Positions 1 to 5,669 of a stretch of DNA of 43,007 nt are shown here, in pieces; position 1 is the first letter of the stretch, and each line of letters opens with the position of its first letter. The DNA comes from a virus: IMG/VR virus record IMGVR_UViG_3300017963_000404, positions 1 to 43,007 of that record; one strand, written 5' to 3'. The notes beneath the pieces are model-generated. The model was not told the DNA's origin, did not search any database, and saw nothing but the letters and a program-made list of their open reading frames with translations. The position numbers and the translations under genes were made by a program.

Positions 1-101
1 GATTGTCCGCTGGATGTCCGCTGGAAAACGCGATTGTCCGCTGGACAATCATCCTGGATGTCCGCTGGAAAACGCGATTGTCCGCTGGATGTCCGCTGGA
101 A
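1..101. repeat. Terminal direct repeat identical to 42907-43007
   Basis: The first 101 bases match the last 101 bases exactly. Either a circular or circularly permuted genome was written out with an assembly overlap, or the phage has a short direct terminal repeat. The overlap falls in the repeated origin region, where assemblers break and close graphs. The initiator reading frame also continues correctly across the join, so I favour circular closure. Confidence 0.9.
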
Positions 102-145
102 AACGCGATTGTCCGCTGGACAAACATCATTGTCCGCTGGACAAT
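1..145. repeat. Iteron-like array, left part (candidate replication origin)
   Basis: The 9-bp core TCCGCTGGA occurs perfectly at 6, 17, 37, 61, 81, 92, 112 and 133, and two more copies lie before the junction at the right end of the window. Distances between cores are 11, 20, 24, 20, 11, 20 and 21 bp, close to one or two helical turns. Several copies sit in a longer palindrome: GATTGTCCGCTGGACAATC at 32-50 is perfect with 8-bp arms, and 109-123 and 129-145 are shorter versions. The array lies inside the coding sequence of the putative replication initiator. By analogy with the lambda origin inside gene O, I infer that the initiator binds here. The repeats are seen directly; the origin function is inference. 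Confidence 0.75.
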
Positions 146-527
146 CATCTTCACTGCGAAGTTTGCGCTTTCTCTCGCGGTCAGCCACCCGGCGCTCAAT
201 GACTTTGCCGCCATATTTTCCCCAAGTCGGCATTACGAGCCCATCATCAGTCTCGGTGAGGTATTCTGCCGAAATCAGCCCGCGCAGAAATAAATCAGGG
301 TCGCCAGGCCATTGCGCCATATCGGCGATGTCTTCGGGATCTAATTGACCCAGCAGACCATCAGGGTACTGCTTGGCTATTTCCAAGAACAATTCAATCA
401 CATACCAATAGACCGGTACCGAGGCCTGATGGCCGATCATCCGCTTCAATCTTCGAGTTTTCTTGTGCGCCTGGATCGATAAATGCAGCGGTATGTAATC
501 GAGCGGACGTTCTTTGAGTTTCGCCAC
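1..527 (-). CDS. Replication initiator protein, N-terminal part (gene continues at the right end)
   Basis: The gene starts with GTG at 527, about 7 bases after an AGGGGGGGG tract that can serve as ribosome binding site, and stays open to base 1. After removal of the 101-bp overlap it continues in the same frame at 42906 and stops at 42438, giving about 331 residues. Residues 1 to about 125 look like a winged-helix replication-protein N-terminus (motifs DYIPLHLSIQAHKK and VPVYWYVIELFLEIAKQ, as in Lin1244/DUF4373-like or replisome-organiser proteins). Residues from about 125 to 200 are a linker translated from the DNA repeats, giving peptides such as CPADN, VFQRTSSGQS and RFPADIQ as the same DNA is read in different frames. 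The DnaB-type helicase gene follows. The role in origin binding and helicase loading is inferred from domain look and context. Confidence 0.75.
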   Translation of the reverse strand, partial: MAKLKERPLDYIPLHLSIQAHKKTRRLKRMIGHQASVPVYWYVIELFLEIAKQYPDGLLGQLDPEDIADMAQWPGDPDLFLRGLISAEYLTETDDGLVMPTWGKYGGKVIERRVADRERKRKLRSEDDCPADNDVCPADNRVFQRTSSGQSRFPADIQDDCPADNRVFQRTSSGQ

Positions 528-540
528 CGACAACCCCCCC

Positions 541-576
541 CTAGGATTTTTTGATGATCTCGAAAACGTCAGGCAT
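541..576 (-). CDS. Possible 11-residue leader peptide
   Basis: ATG at 576 opens an 11-codon frame (MPDVFEIIKKS) that stops at 541, just before the initiator gene. It is preceded by a run of eight G residues, as is the initiator start at 527. It may be a coupling leader or simply chance; only position and spacing support it. Confidence 0.25.
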   Translation of the reverse strand: MPDVFEIIKKS

Positions 577-792
577 ATCCCCCCCCGCGTTTTGGGACCC
601 GACCCAACTGCGACGCGTGTCAACGCACTCAAGGTGTGAACGCCGCAGCGGGCCGGACTATGTGTGGTGTCAGTACGTTGACGGCCGGTAGACTTGCAAA
701 GGTCGGTGGTCGGTTCAAGGAAAATCCGCGCCTTGCAATCGCCATCGAGGAGGGGGTATTTGGGTCGCGACGCGCAACCCGCGGGGCTTACA

Positions 793-868
793 TGCGTATT
801 AGCTCACCTGGTAGAGCAACTGACCTGTAATCAGTGGGTAGCTGGTTCGAATCCAGCATACACAGCCA
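793..868 (+). tRNA. tRNA-Thr (anticodon UGU)
   Basis: A full cloverleaf can be drawn. The acceptor is TGCGTAT with ATACACA (one C-A mismatch), the D-arm is GCTC/GAGC with GG in the loop, the anticodon stem is ACTGA/TCAGT, the T-arm is GCTGG TTCGAAT CCAGC, and the CCA end is encoded at 866-868. The anticodon is TGT at 34-36, which reads ACA codons. Position 33 is C where T is nearly universal, so the loop reads CCTGTAA. It is the only canonical tRNA here and lies alone between the replication leader region and two leftward small genes. It may supplement host tRNA, or be partly decayed because of the C33 and the acceptor mismatch. Confidence 0.85.
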
Positions 869-881
869 AAAAACCGCCCTG

Positions 882-1076
882 TCACTCGCGCGTCATCCCA
901 TCCCAACACCGCCAGCAAAGACCAGATTTGAATTGAATCTCATCCGAACCGACCTTGCTCGAGCAGTTGGTGCATTGCTTGGTGACCAATAGCCTGGTGA
1001 GGAGCTGTTGCCGAGCCATATCCCGGAGTTGGATTCGAAACGAGTCGCGTAGTTCCAATAGGCTAATGGATTTCAT
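882..1076 (-). CDS. Small zinc-ribbon protein
   Basis: This 64-residue protein carries two CxxC pairs, CTNC and CWRC, separated by about 16 residues near the C-terminus, which is a typical zinc-ribbon layout. The first half is helical and charged. The start ATG at 1076 overlaps the stop of the upstream gene as ATGA, so the two are translationally coupled. The function is unknown; such proteins in phages are often nucleic-acid or host-protein binders. Confidence 0.6.
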   Translation of the reverse strand: MKSISLLELRDSFRIQLRDMARQQLLTRLLVTKQCTNCSSKVGSDEIQFKSGLCWRCWDGMTRE

Positions 1077-1294
1077 GGCAATTCAGTCACCATCAGCTCG
1101 ACGCTCAGGTCGGTACAAGGCCCGTTTGGTTGATTTTTGTCCTTGGGTACGATCAGCCACTCTTGCGACAGTACCCTGAAATGCTTGTCGGGGGGGCCGA
1201 CCAAATGAAATAGCGCGCCATCGCGAGGCACCGAAATCGAATTGAAATCGAACAACGTCTTACCATTTCGGTCGACCACGTAAATGTGATGCAT
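1073..1294 (-). CDS. Hypothetical small phage protein
   Basis: A 73-residue protein beginning MHHIYVVDRNGKTLFDF. I chose ATG 1294 because GGGAGA lies six bases upstream; the frame stays open further upstream without a better site. It is the first gene of a two-gene leftward unit divergent from the rightward early genes, so 1295-1498 should hold promoters for both directions. The sequence looks like a small mixed alpha/beta domain, and no motif lets me name it. Confidence 0.6.
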   Translation of the reverse strand: MHHIYVVDRNGKTLFDFNSISVPRDGALFHLVGPPDKHFRVLSQEWLIVPKDKNQPNGPCTDLSVELMVTELP

Positions 1295-1438
1295 TTGATT
1301 CTCCCAAGAATGACCCGACCCCCACGCATCTGCTTGGCGTGAGATGGACATGCTCACGTACGCAGGGGCCGGGAGCCTGATTTACCGTTTGAGTTTTGTC
1401 ACGCCAAGCGCGGCGAACGTACATTATATTGGCGCTCT

Positions 1439-1468
1439 ATTGCAATTTTCTTCGACCGAGGCTACGTT
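1439..1468 (+). promoter_or_regulatory. Candidate early promoter/operator with ATTGCAATTTTC
   Basis: ATTGCAATTTTC at 1439-1450 is identical to a 12-mer at 4522-4533, also upstream of rightward genes. Read as a sigma70-type promoter, TTGCAA would be the -35 box and TACGTT, 17 bases later, a weak -10 box, placed 31 bases before the first rightward ATG at 1499. An alternative pair, TTGTCA at 1396 and TACATT at 1420 (18-bp spacing), lies just upstream. Confidence 0.35.
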
Positions 1469-1498
1469 GCCGAAATTCGCCCACCCTTGGGAGGGAAC

Positions 1499-1621
1499 AT
1501 GCGAAAAAACGACGGAAAGACGGACCTCGGTCCAGTCGAGGATTGGTTTTTTGTTTGGGCTCCACGGCTGATGTTTGTTGCCGCCATGGTGCTCTTGTTT
1601 TTGGCGAGGGTCGCGCAATGA
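1499..1621 (+). CDS. Small single-pass membrane protein
   Basis: A 40-residue frame starts with ATG at 1499 after a strong GGGAGGG ribosome binding site and ends in TGA overlapping the ATG of the exonuclease gene (ATGA at 1618-1621). The C-terminal half is hydrophobic (LMFVAAMVLLFLARVAQ), consistent with one transmembrane segment, and the N-terminal half is charged. The good ribosome binding site and exact coupling to the next gene make it a real gene rather than a chance frame. Its function is unknown. Confidence 0.6.
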   Translation: MRKNDGKTDLGPVEDWFFVWAPRLMFVAAMVLLFLARVAQ

Positions 1622-2604
1622 ATCTCCACGACCTGGCCAAGGAAATCGAAGCCGCTCAACGGAAGAAACGTCTCGAAGCAAGGGGGAAACTTTGGCGCCC
1701 GGCTGCCACGACGGCTACAGACCTCGGGTATCGCTGTCTGCGACGAATCGTCTATCACCGGACGGTACCCGAGCGGGCAGCCCCAATCAGCGAAGGCCTG
1801 GCAAGCATCTTCGAGGAGGGCAATCTCCACGAGAGGGATATCCGGCGCGAGCTGTCGGAGCTCGGCTGGGAGGTTGTCGAGTCTGACGTCCATTTCCGGG
1901 ACGATCGTCTCGAAATCAGCGGCGTCATCGATGGCATGATCAAGGCTGCCGACCCGACTTCGCGCTTCGGATGGCGCAAGGTTCCGGTGGAGATCAAATC
2001 CTGCGGGGGTGACCCGCCGAAGACCGAGGAGGCGCTGGCTGGCCACTGGGGCCTCTATGGACGCTATTATTGCCAGATGCAGAGCTATCTGTTTCTGCTC
2101 GAGCAGTGGGAGGGGTTGTTCCTTTTCAAATCGAAACAAACTGGGCTGTGGACTGTGGTCCCGGTCCAACTCAATCTGGAGCTGATGGAGGCCTTGGCTC
2201 AAAAAGCCGAGCAGGTCCGCGACTGCATCAAGGCCAAGACGTTGCCAAAGCGCATACCGGACCGAAGCGAATGCCCAAATTGCCCATGGAAGGATACCAC
2301 TTGCCATCCCGAGGAATCGGCACCGGACCCGCTGCTCGTGGCTGTGGACCGCGAACTCGAGGGGCAAATAGTGCGCCGCGAAGAGCTGAATCCGTGGCGC
2401 AAGGAATTTGCGAAATTGGACAAGCAATTGAAAGAGAGATTCAAACTCACGAAGGGCGATCGATTTATGTGCGGCGACTTCGTGATTGAAAAGAAGCCCC
2501 ACGGACGTGGTGTTCGTGTGGATTTCAAACGGGTGGCAGAGAAGGCTGCCGAGGACGAGGGGGTTGCGCTTGAAACGGCATCACCGCTCGAGGACCAGCT
2601 ATGA
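1618..2604 (+). CDS. PD-(D/E)XK exonuclease, RecB/Cas4-like with Fe-S cysteines
   Basis: This 328-residue protein has the layout of RecB/Cas4-family exonucleases. The visible motifs are H71, D105 in GVID, E125 and K127 in VEIKS, and Q153/Q155 in YYCQMQSY. Four cysteines, C40 near the N-terminus and C219, C222 and C229 near the C-terminus, match the split arrangement that holds a 4Fe-4S cluster in AddB/Cas4-type nucleases. It most likely resects double-stranded DNA ends for phage recombination. The start at 1618 was chosen for the GAGGG site and the ATGA overlap with the small membrane protein; the frame extends upstream without support. The stop overlaps the next start as ATGA, tying it to the putative annealing protein. 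Confidence 0.8.
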   Translation: MNLHDLAKEIEAAQRKKRLEARGKLWRPAATTATDLGYRCLRRIVYHRTVPERAAPISEGLASIFEEGNLHERDIRRELSELGWEVVESDVHFRDDRLEISGVIDGMIKAADPTSRFGWRKVPVEIKSCGGDPPKTEEALAGHWGLYGRYYCQMQSYLFLLEQWEGLFLFKSKQTGLWTVVPVQLNLELMEALAQKAEQVRDCIKAKTLPKRIPDRSECPNCPWKDTTCHPEESAPDPLLVAVDRELEGQIVRREELNPWRKEFAKLDKQLKERFKLTKGDRFMCGDFVIEKKPHGRGVRVDFKRVAEKAAEDEGVALETASPLEDQL

Positions 2605-3512
2605 GGACAGAGGGTGAAGTAGTTGAAGTTGATGGCGAGGACGTGGAGGTCATCCGGACGCAGAAAATGTCCGTGGTACCGGAGAAACGGGATTTGCTCG
2701 CCACCGGTCAAACTAATCAGGGGGTCGCCCTATTCGAAGAGCGGGCGAAAAACAGCAAGCGGCTACTTGCCGCGGCGCTCAAGTTGACGACGCCCAGCCA
2801 ATGGATGGTTTACGGCAACGGCGAGAACCGCGCCCCGTATGCCACCGGGGGCGCTGCCGATCGCATCCTGCGCCACGGTTTCGGCATGAAGTGGGGCAAA
2901 AAGGAAATCGAAATCTCAAGCGACGATGAGGCGCTGGTCGTCAAATGCATCGCCAAGCTGCTCAATCCGGACGGCAGTGTCTATGAGCAATTCATTGGCA
3001 CACGACGCGGCGAACGGCGTGACGATGGGGGCATCAAGGGTTACCTCAAGCACGAGCAGGACCTAATCAAGGGCGCTATTCAAAATATGAAACATGTCGC
3101 AGTCACGGACATTCTCGGGCTGCGATTCATGTCGCCAAAGGATTTCAAAGAGGTCGGCCTCGACCTCGATCGTCTCGATCGCAAAGTCGAATTCCAGGAC
3201 CACACCAACCACGTCGACACTAGCGAACTCACCGTCCCGTTCGGCAAGAACAAGGGCAAGCGGCCGAGCGAGCTCAACGACAAGCAACTCGATTGGTACA
3301 TCGAAGCCGCCGAGAAGGGAGTCAACGATCCCGCCAAGGCGAAATGGAAGGACAAGAATCAACTCTGGCTCGACGCCCTCCTCGCCGATAAAGCACGGCG
3401 CGCGAACAGCGACCAACCGCAATCGGAGCCGGTCAAGGAGGAGCCGGCAACGAACGGTGACACAGCCGACGAAATGCCGAAATGGGATGACCTCGACGAA
3501 ACGGGCAGTTAA
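2601..3512 (+). CDS. Putative recombination/annealing protein with ExoX-C-like domain
   Basis: A 303-residue protein coupled by ATGA to the exonuclease. The central part (about residues 50-190) is conserved-looking but not a family I can name with certainty. Near residue 210 the segment VPFGKNKGKRPSELNDKQLD resembles the small domain found at the C-terminus of ExoX-like proteins and in several phage recombination proteins. The last 40 residues are acidic and probably disordered, as in single-strand annealing and SSB proteins. Exonuclease and annealing-protein pairs are standard in phage recombination (Red-type), so I infer a single-strand annealing or DNA-binding role. The inference rests mainly on context. 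Confidence 0.55.
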   Translation: MRTEGEVVEVDGEDVEVIRTQKMSVVPEKRDLLATGQTNQGVALFEERAKNSKRLLAAALKLTTPSQWMVYGNGENRAPYATGGAADRILRHGFGMKWGKKEIEISSDDEALVVKCIAKLLNPDGSVYEQFIGTRRGERRDDGGIKGYLKHEQDLIKGAIQNMKHVAVTDILGLRFMSPKDFKEVGLDLDRLDRKVEFQDHTNHVDTSELTVPFGKNKGKRPSELNDKQLDWYIEAAEKGVNDPAKAKWKDKNQLWLDALLADKARRANSDQPQSEPVKEEPATNGDTADEMPKWDDLDETGS

Positions 3513-3533
3513 GTGCTAGATTTCTAGCGCTTA
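3510..3533 (+). other. RNA stem-loop after the annealing-protein gene
   Basis: AAGTGCTAG at 3511-3519 pairs with CTAGCGCTT at 3524-3532 (one G-U pair, 4-nt loop), overlapping the stop codon at 3510. No U-run follows, so it is not a clear terminator. It may protect the 3' end of the upstream message or act with the next hairpin. Confidence 0.5.
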
Positions 3534-3541
3534 TTGCTCGG

Positions 3542-3601
3542 CCCGGCCCCAGCGGTTGCCCACAAATTCCTCCCAAGATTTACCCGGCTGCTGGGGCCGG
3601 G
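3542..3601 (+). promoter_or_regulatory. Long perfect 12-bp inverted repeat before the Fis-like gene
   Basis: CCCGGCCCCAGC at 3542-3553 pairs perfectly with GCTGGGGCCGGG at 3590-3601, enclosing 36 bases. It ends four bases before the GGAG ribosome binding site (3605-3608) of the next gene. CTCCCAA in the loop could pair with TTGGAG at the ribosome binding site, so a translational switch is possible. The pairing is seen; the regulation is inference. Confidence 0.5.
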
Positions 3602-3614
3602 TTTGGAGCAAATC

Positions 3615-3821
3615 ATGACACTTCTCGAGTTTAGGGCGCAGGCAGCACGCAGGGAGGCTGATTTCGTGCGTCGTGCATTGGCGCGCAACGAATGGTCCCT
3701 GTCAAAGGCAGCCAACGAATTGGCAATCAACCCAAGTACACTGCGCGCCATGATCAAAACATTTGGATTGAGCACAGAGTATCAACGCAACAATCCGGGA
3801 CGCGGGAGACCCAAAAAGTGA
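3615..3821 (+). CDS. Fis-type helix-turn-helix DNA-binding protein
   Basis: This 68-residue protein has a C-terminal helix-turn-helix of the Fis/HTH_8 kind, with motifs RRALARNEWSLSKAANELAI and NPSTLRAMIKTFGL, followed by a basic tail (GRGRPKK). Fis-type domains bind DNA as dimers and are found in bacterial activators and nucleoid proteins. ATG 3615 is preceded by GGAG with six bases spacing; the frame extends upstream across the hairpin but has no support there. It is the only obvious transcription regulator in the window and could control the early-to-late switch. Its stop overlaps the next start as GTGA. Confidence 0.65.
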   Translation: MTLLEFRAQAARREADFVRRALARNEWSLSKAANELAINPSTLRAMIKTFGLSTEYQRNNPGRGRPKK

Positions 3822-4096
3822 CCCAAGTCTTCGGCGTATTGCGCTGGCGAGTATACGGAAGCGAATTCGATTTCGGCCTCGCCGCGGTATTCGGCACCCA
3901 TGAAGCTGCCGAACAATACGCCCTCGCTTGCATTCTGGGCGAGAAGGTCAAGCCTGAGCACGAGCGTTACAAATACGCAGTCCGCGGCCCCTACCTCGTG
4001 AGCGATGCAATGCGGGACAACTCGACGCCGCTACCCTACGGAAATCTGCTTGGCGTCTGCGAAAAATGCGGGCTTGCAGTGCCAATTCTTGGATAG
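3818..4096 (+). CDS. Hypothetical protein with GTG start
   Basis: A 92-residue protein that begins with GTG at 3818, overlapping the TGA of the Fis-like gene and preceded by GGGAG. It contains aromatic N-terminal residues (VFGVLRWRVYGSEFDFG) and ends with a CEKC pair. I do not recognise a family. Tight coupling to the HTH gene suggests co-expression. Confidence 0.55.
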   Translation: MTQVFGVLRWRVYGSEFDFGLAAVFGTHEAAEQYALACILGEKVKPEHERYKYAVRGPYLVSDAMRDNSTPLPYGNLLGVCEKCGLAVPILG

Positions 4097-4135
4097 TAGG
4101 GTTTCGCCCGACATCCCAAAAGCCCGTTGTTAGCG

Positions 4136-4188
4136 TGCTCGGATGGTCCGAGCATTGGTCCCACGTTGCGATTCCGCAGCGTGGGGCC
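4136..4188 (+). other. Two adjacent RNA hairpins
   Basis: TGCTCGGA at 4136-4143 pairs with TCCGAGCA at 4147-4154 with a 3-nt loop. Next, 4157-4170 pairs with 4175-4188, a 14-bp stem with one mismatch and one wobble and a 4-nt loop (ATTC), built around CCCACGTTGCG and CGCAGCGTGGG. Neither is followed by a T-run. They separate the 3818 and 4244 genes. Confidence 0.55.
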
Positions 4189-4243
4189 TAGCGGGATTGT
4201 CCTGACTTGCAACGCCCAGGGAATCTGGTAGGCAGCGGCCACC

Positions 4244-4471
4244 ATGCCAGATTTCGTTTTTGCTGACTCTGTCGAGACTGTATCCGGGACCGACCGTATC
4301 CTTACAATCACCGATGGCCTCGAGAAACGGGAGCTGTTTGCGCTGACGCTTTTAGGCGCGCTGCTGACTCACCCGGTCTATCTGCGCCGAGTCCAAAATG
4401 ATGGGGATAGAATCGCCCAGGTGGCCTGCAAAATGGCCGACCACCTGGAGACCGCGCTAGCCTCGCCGTAA
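4244..4471 (+). CDS. Hypothetical small protein
   Basis: A 75-residue protein starting MPDFVFADSVETVSG. The middle is helical and moderately hydrophobic (ELFALTLLGALLTHPVYL), too amphipathic for a confident membrane segment. It lies between the double hairpin and the palindromic promoter at 4518. I do not recognise the family; the only support is an isolated frame with phage-like spacing and a weak ribosome binding site. Confidence 0.5.
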   Translation: MPDFVFADSVETVSGTDRILTITDGLEKRELFALTLLGALLTHPVYLRRVQNDGDRIAQVACKMADHLETALASP

Positions 4472-4517
4472 CCCCCCGTTTTTGGCCGATTTTATCGACG
4501 CCCCTGCCCCCTCGCCC

Positions 4518-4551
4518 GAAAATTGCAATTTTCTGCCTATTTCGCTATTAC
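4518..4551 (+). promoter_or_regulatory. 16-bp perfect palindrome over a candidate promoter
   Basis: GAAAATTGCAATTTTC at 4518-4533 is a perfect palindrome and shares ATTGCAATTTTC with 1439-1450. TTGCAA at 4523-4528 and TATTAC at 4546-4551 are 17 bases apart, a plausible sigma70 promoter, followed by AAGGAGG and then GGGGAGAG before the ATG at 4587. A palindrome centred on a -35 box is a common operator layout. Confidence 0.45.
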
Positions 4552-4586
4552 AAGGAGGTCAACAACAAAACTCTGGGGAGAGTCAC

Positions 4587-5072
4587 ATGACAATCGCAAG
4601 CGAAATCGCCGACAAATTTGGCAACGACGGACTGTGCTGGACCACCGATGATGGTGTCGATCTGGTCGAATTTTGTAATGCGCAGCCGTGCCAAAAAACA
4701 AAATCTCCGGACCACGAGCATACCGCCTACATATTCACGGACGACTCGTGTCTCGTGACCTCGGGCGGGGGCTGGGACCTGCGGGCAAAGGGCTGCACGC
4801 GTTGGTGCTGGGACGGCAATGGCTGCCAGTGCTCGACGAAATATCTGGTCGCCTATCAGCTCGGTGGCAGAGGCGCACCGCACGATACGCTGGAGGCCGC
4901 AGTCAAGGACCTCCGCGAATCGATTGCCATCGCCACCGAGGACGGTGACTGCCAGGCGATACGGCTAAAGGCGATAGAATATCCCAGCGATGGCTCGGAC
5001 CCATACGGCATCGAGCGCAATTTGACCGAGGCCGAGGTCGAGGCAATCGCCCGCGAAATCAACGCACAATAA
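4587..5072 (+). CDS. Hypothetical cysteine-containing early protein
   Basis: A 161-residue protein starting MTIASEIADKFGNDGLCW. ATG 4587 follows GGGGAGAG and the palindromic promoter; upstream in-frame codons lack support. The middle holds several cysteines and tryptophans (GCTRWCWDGNGCQCS), possibly a metal site. The C-terminus is acidic and helical. Abundant-transcript signals suggest an early host-directed protein, but I do not recognise it. Confidence 0.6.
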   Translation: MTIASEIADKFGNDGLCWTTDDGVDLVEFCNAQPCQKTKSPDHEHTAYIFTDDSCLVTSGGGWDLRAKGCTRWCWDGNGCQCSTKYLVAYQLGGRGAPHDTLEAAVKDLRESIAIATEDGDCQAIRLKAIEYPSDGSDPYGIERNLTEAEVEAIAREINAQ

Positions 5073-5101
5073 ATCCCAGCTAATCTCCCCAGGCTGGGCC
5101 G

Positions 5102-5138
5102 CCCAGCGGCACCGGATATCAGGGCCGGTGTCGCTGGG
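5102..5138 (+). other. Strong RNA hairpin before the 5176 gene
   Basis: 5102-5115 pairs with 5125-5138: CCCAGCG and CACCGG on the left match CCGGTG and CGCTGGG on the right, with one internal G-T and a 9-nt loop. It lies 38 bases before the next ATG. It repeats the pattern of the hairpin at 3542. Confidence 0.55.
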
Positions 5139-5175
5139 TTTCAAACGGGGAGACCACCGAACAAGGGGAGAAACC

Positions 5176-5415
5176 ATGTTCACAACGGAAAAGAATTTTC
5201 GCCGCGGGCTTGCGCGCCTCAGCGCCAGCCTACACTCATCACAGGACGAGCAGTTTTTGATTGTCCCGGAGCCGCAAATCAGCTGGGGCGAGTATCTGCA
5301 CCTAGTATGCTCGCTCAAAATCGCGCAGGACAACCTCGATCAATTGGTCAGCAACACGAACCTCCTTGCGGCCGAGTTGTGCCGAGCCGTGAAAACGGAG
5401 GGGCAAGATGTCTGA
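5176..5415 (+). CDS. Hypothetical small protein
   Basis: A 79-residue protein starting MFTTEKNFRRGLARLSASL. ATG 5176 follows AGGGGAG with seven bases spacing; the upstream in-frame extension crosses the hairpin and is unlikely. It is mostly helical with a conserved-looking centre (ISWGEYLHLVCSLKIAQDNL). Its last eight bases overlap the next gene, so the two are coupled. The function is unknown. Confidence 0.55.
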   Translation: MFTTEKNFRRGLARLSASLHSSQDEQFLIVPEPQISWGEYLHLVCSLKIAQDNLDQLVSNTNLLAAELCRAVKTEGQDV

Positions 5416-5659
5416 AATGACATGTCCCAATTGCGCACACACCGAAGATGAATCGGATTTCGCCTTTGGCCTCGAGGTCATCGATGGCGTCGTGATTGAT
5501 GCGAACCGAGGGTGCCCGAACTGCGAATCTCGATTCGAAACCGAAGAGACCCTGCGGCTTATCGGCGGGCCCGTGCCTTGCCCGAGCTGCTCCGAATTGC
5601 GACACGGAATTGACTCTTTGACACTTGAGCTGGCGGCAGCGTTTGCGTTGCCCGGCTGA
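5408..5659 (+). CDS. Small zinc-ribbon protein with three CPxC motifs
   Basis: An 83-residue protein starting MSEMTCPNCAHTEDESDF. It has CPNC near the N-terminus, CPNC near residue 40 and CPSC near residue 60. The first two pairs form a plausible zinc ribbon and the third may add a second half-site. GGAGGGG precedes ATG 5408. It overlaps the upstream gene by eight bases. A regulatory or protein-binding role is possible, but nothing specific is visible. Confidence 0.55.
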   Translation: MSEMTCPNCAHTEDESDFAFGLEVIDGVVIDANRGCPNCESRFETEETLRLIGGPVPCPSCSELRHGIDSLTLELAAAFALPG

Positions 5660-5669
5660 GGAGACAACT

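Noticed and set aside
1-150. CRISPR array at the window end
   Set aside because: The repeat core is only 9-19 bp, spacers are repeats of each other with 11-24 bp period, and the region lies in an open coding frame; no Cas genes exist.
3-348. Three overlapping rightward ORFs over the repeats
   Set aside because: They arise because the repeats are open in all frames; the leftward initiator frame continues across the junction and has a protein-like N-terminus.
636-830. 64-residue rightward ORF before the tRNA
   Set aside because: It runs into the tRNA, starts at a GTG without ribosome site and has no protein-like pattern.
793-868. tRNA as integration attachment site
   Set aside because: No integrase or excisionase is present, and no repeat of the tRNA 3' end occurs elsewhere that I can see.
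1462-2502. 346-residue leftward ORF opposite the exonuclease
   Set aside because: Antisense shadow in GC-rich coding DNA; the rightward frame has clear nuclease motifs.
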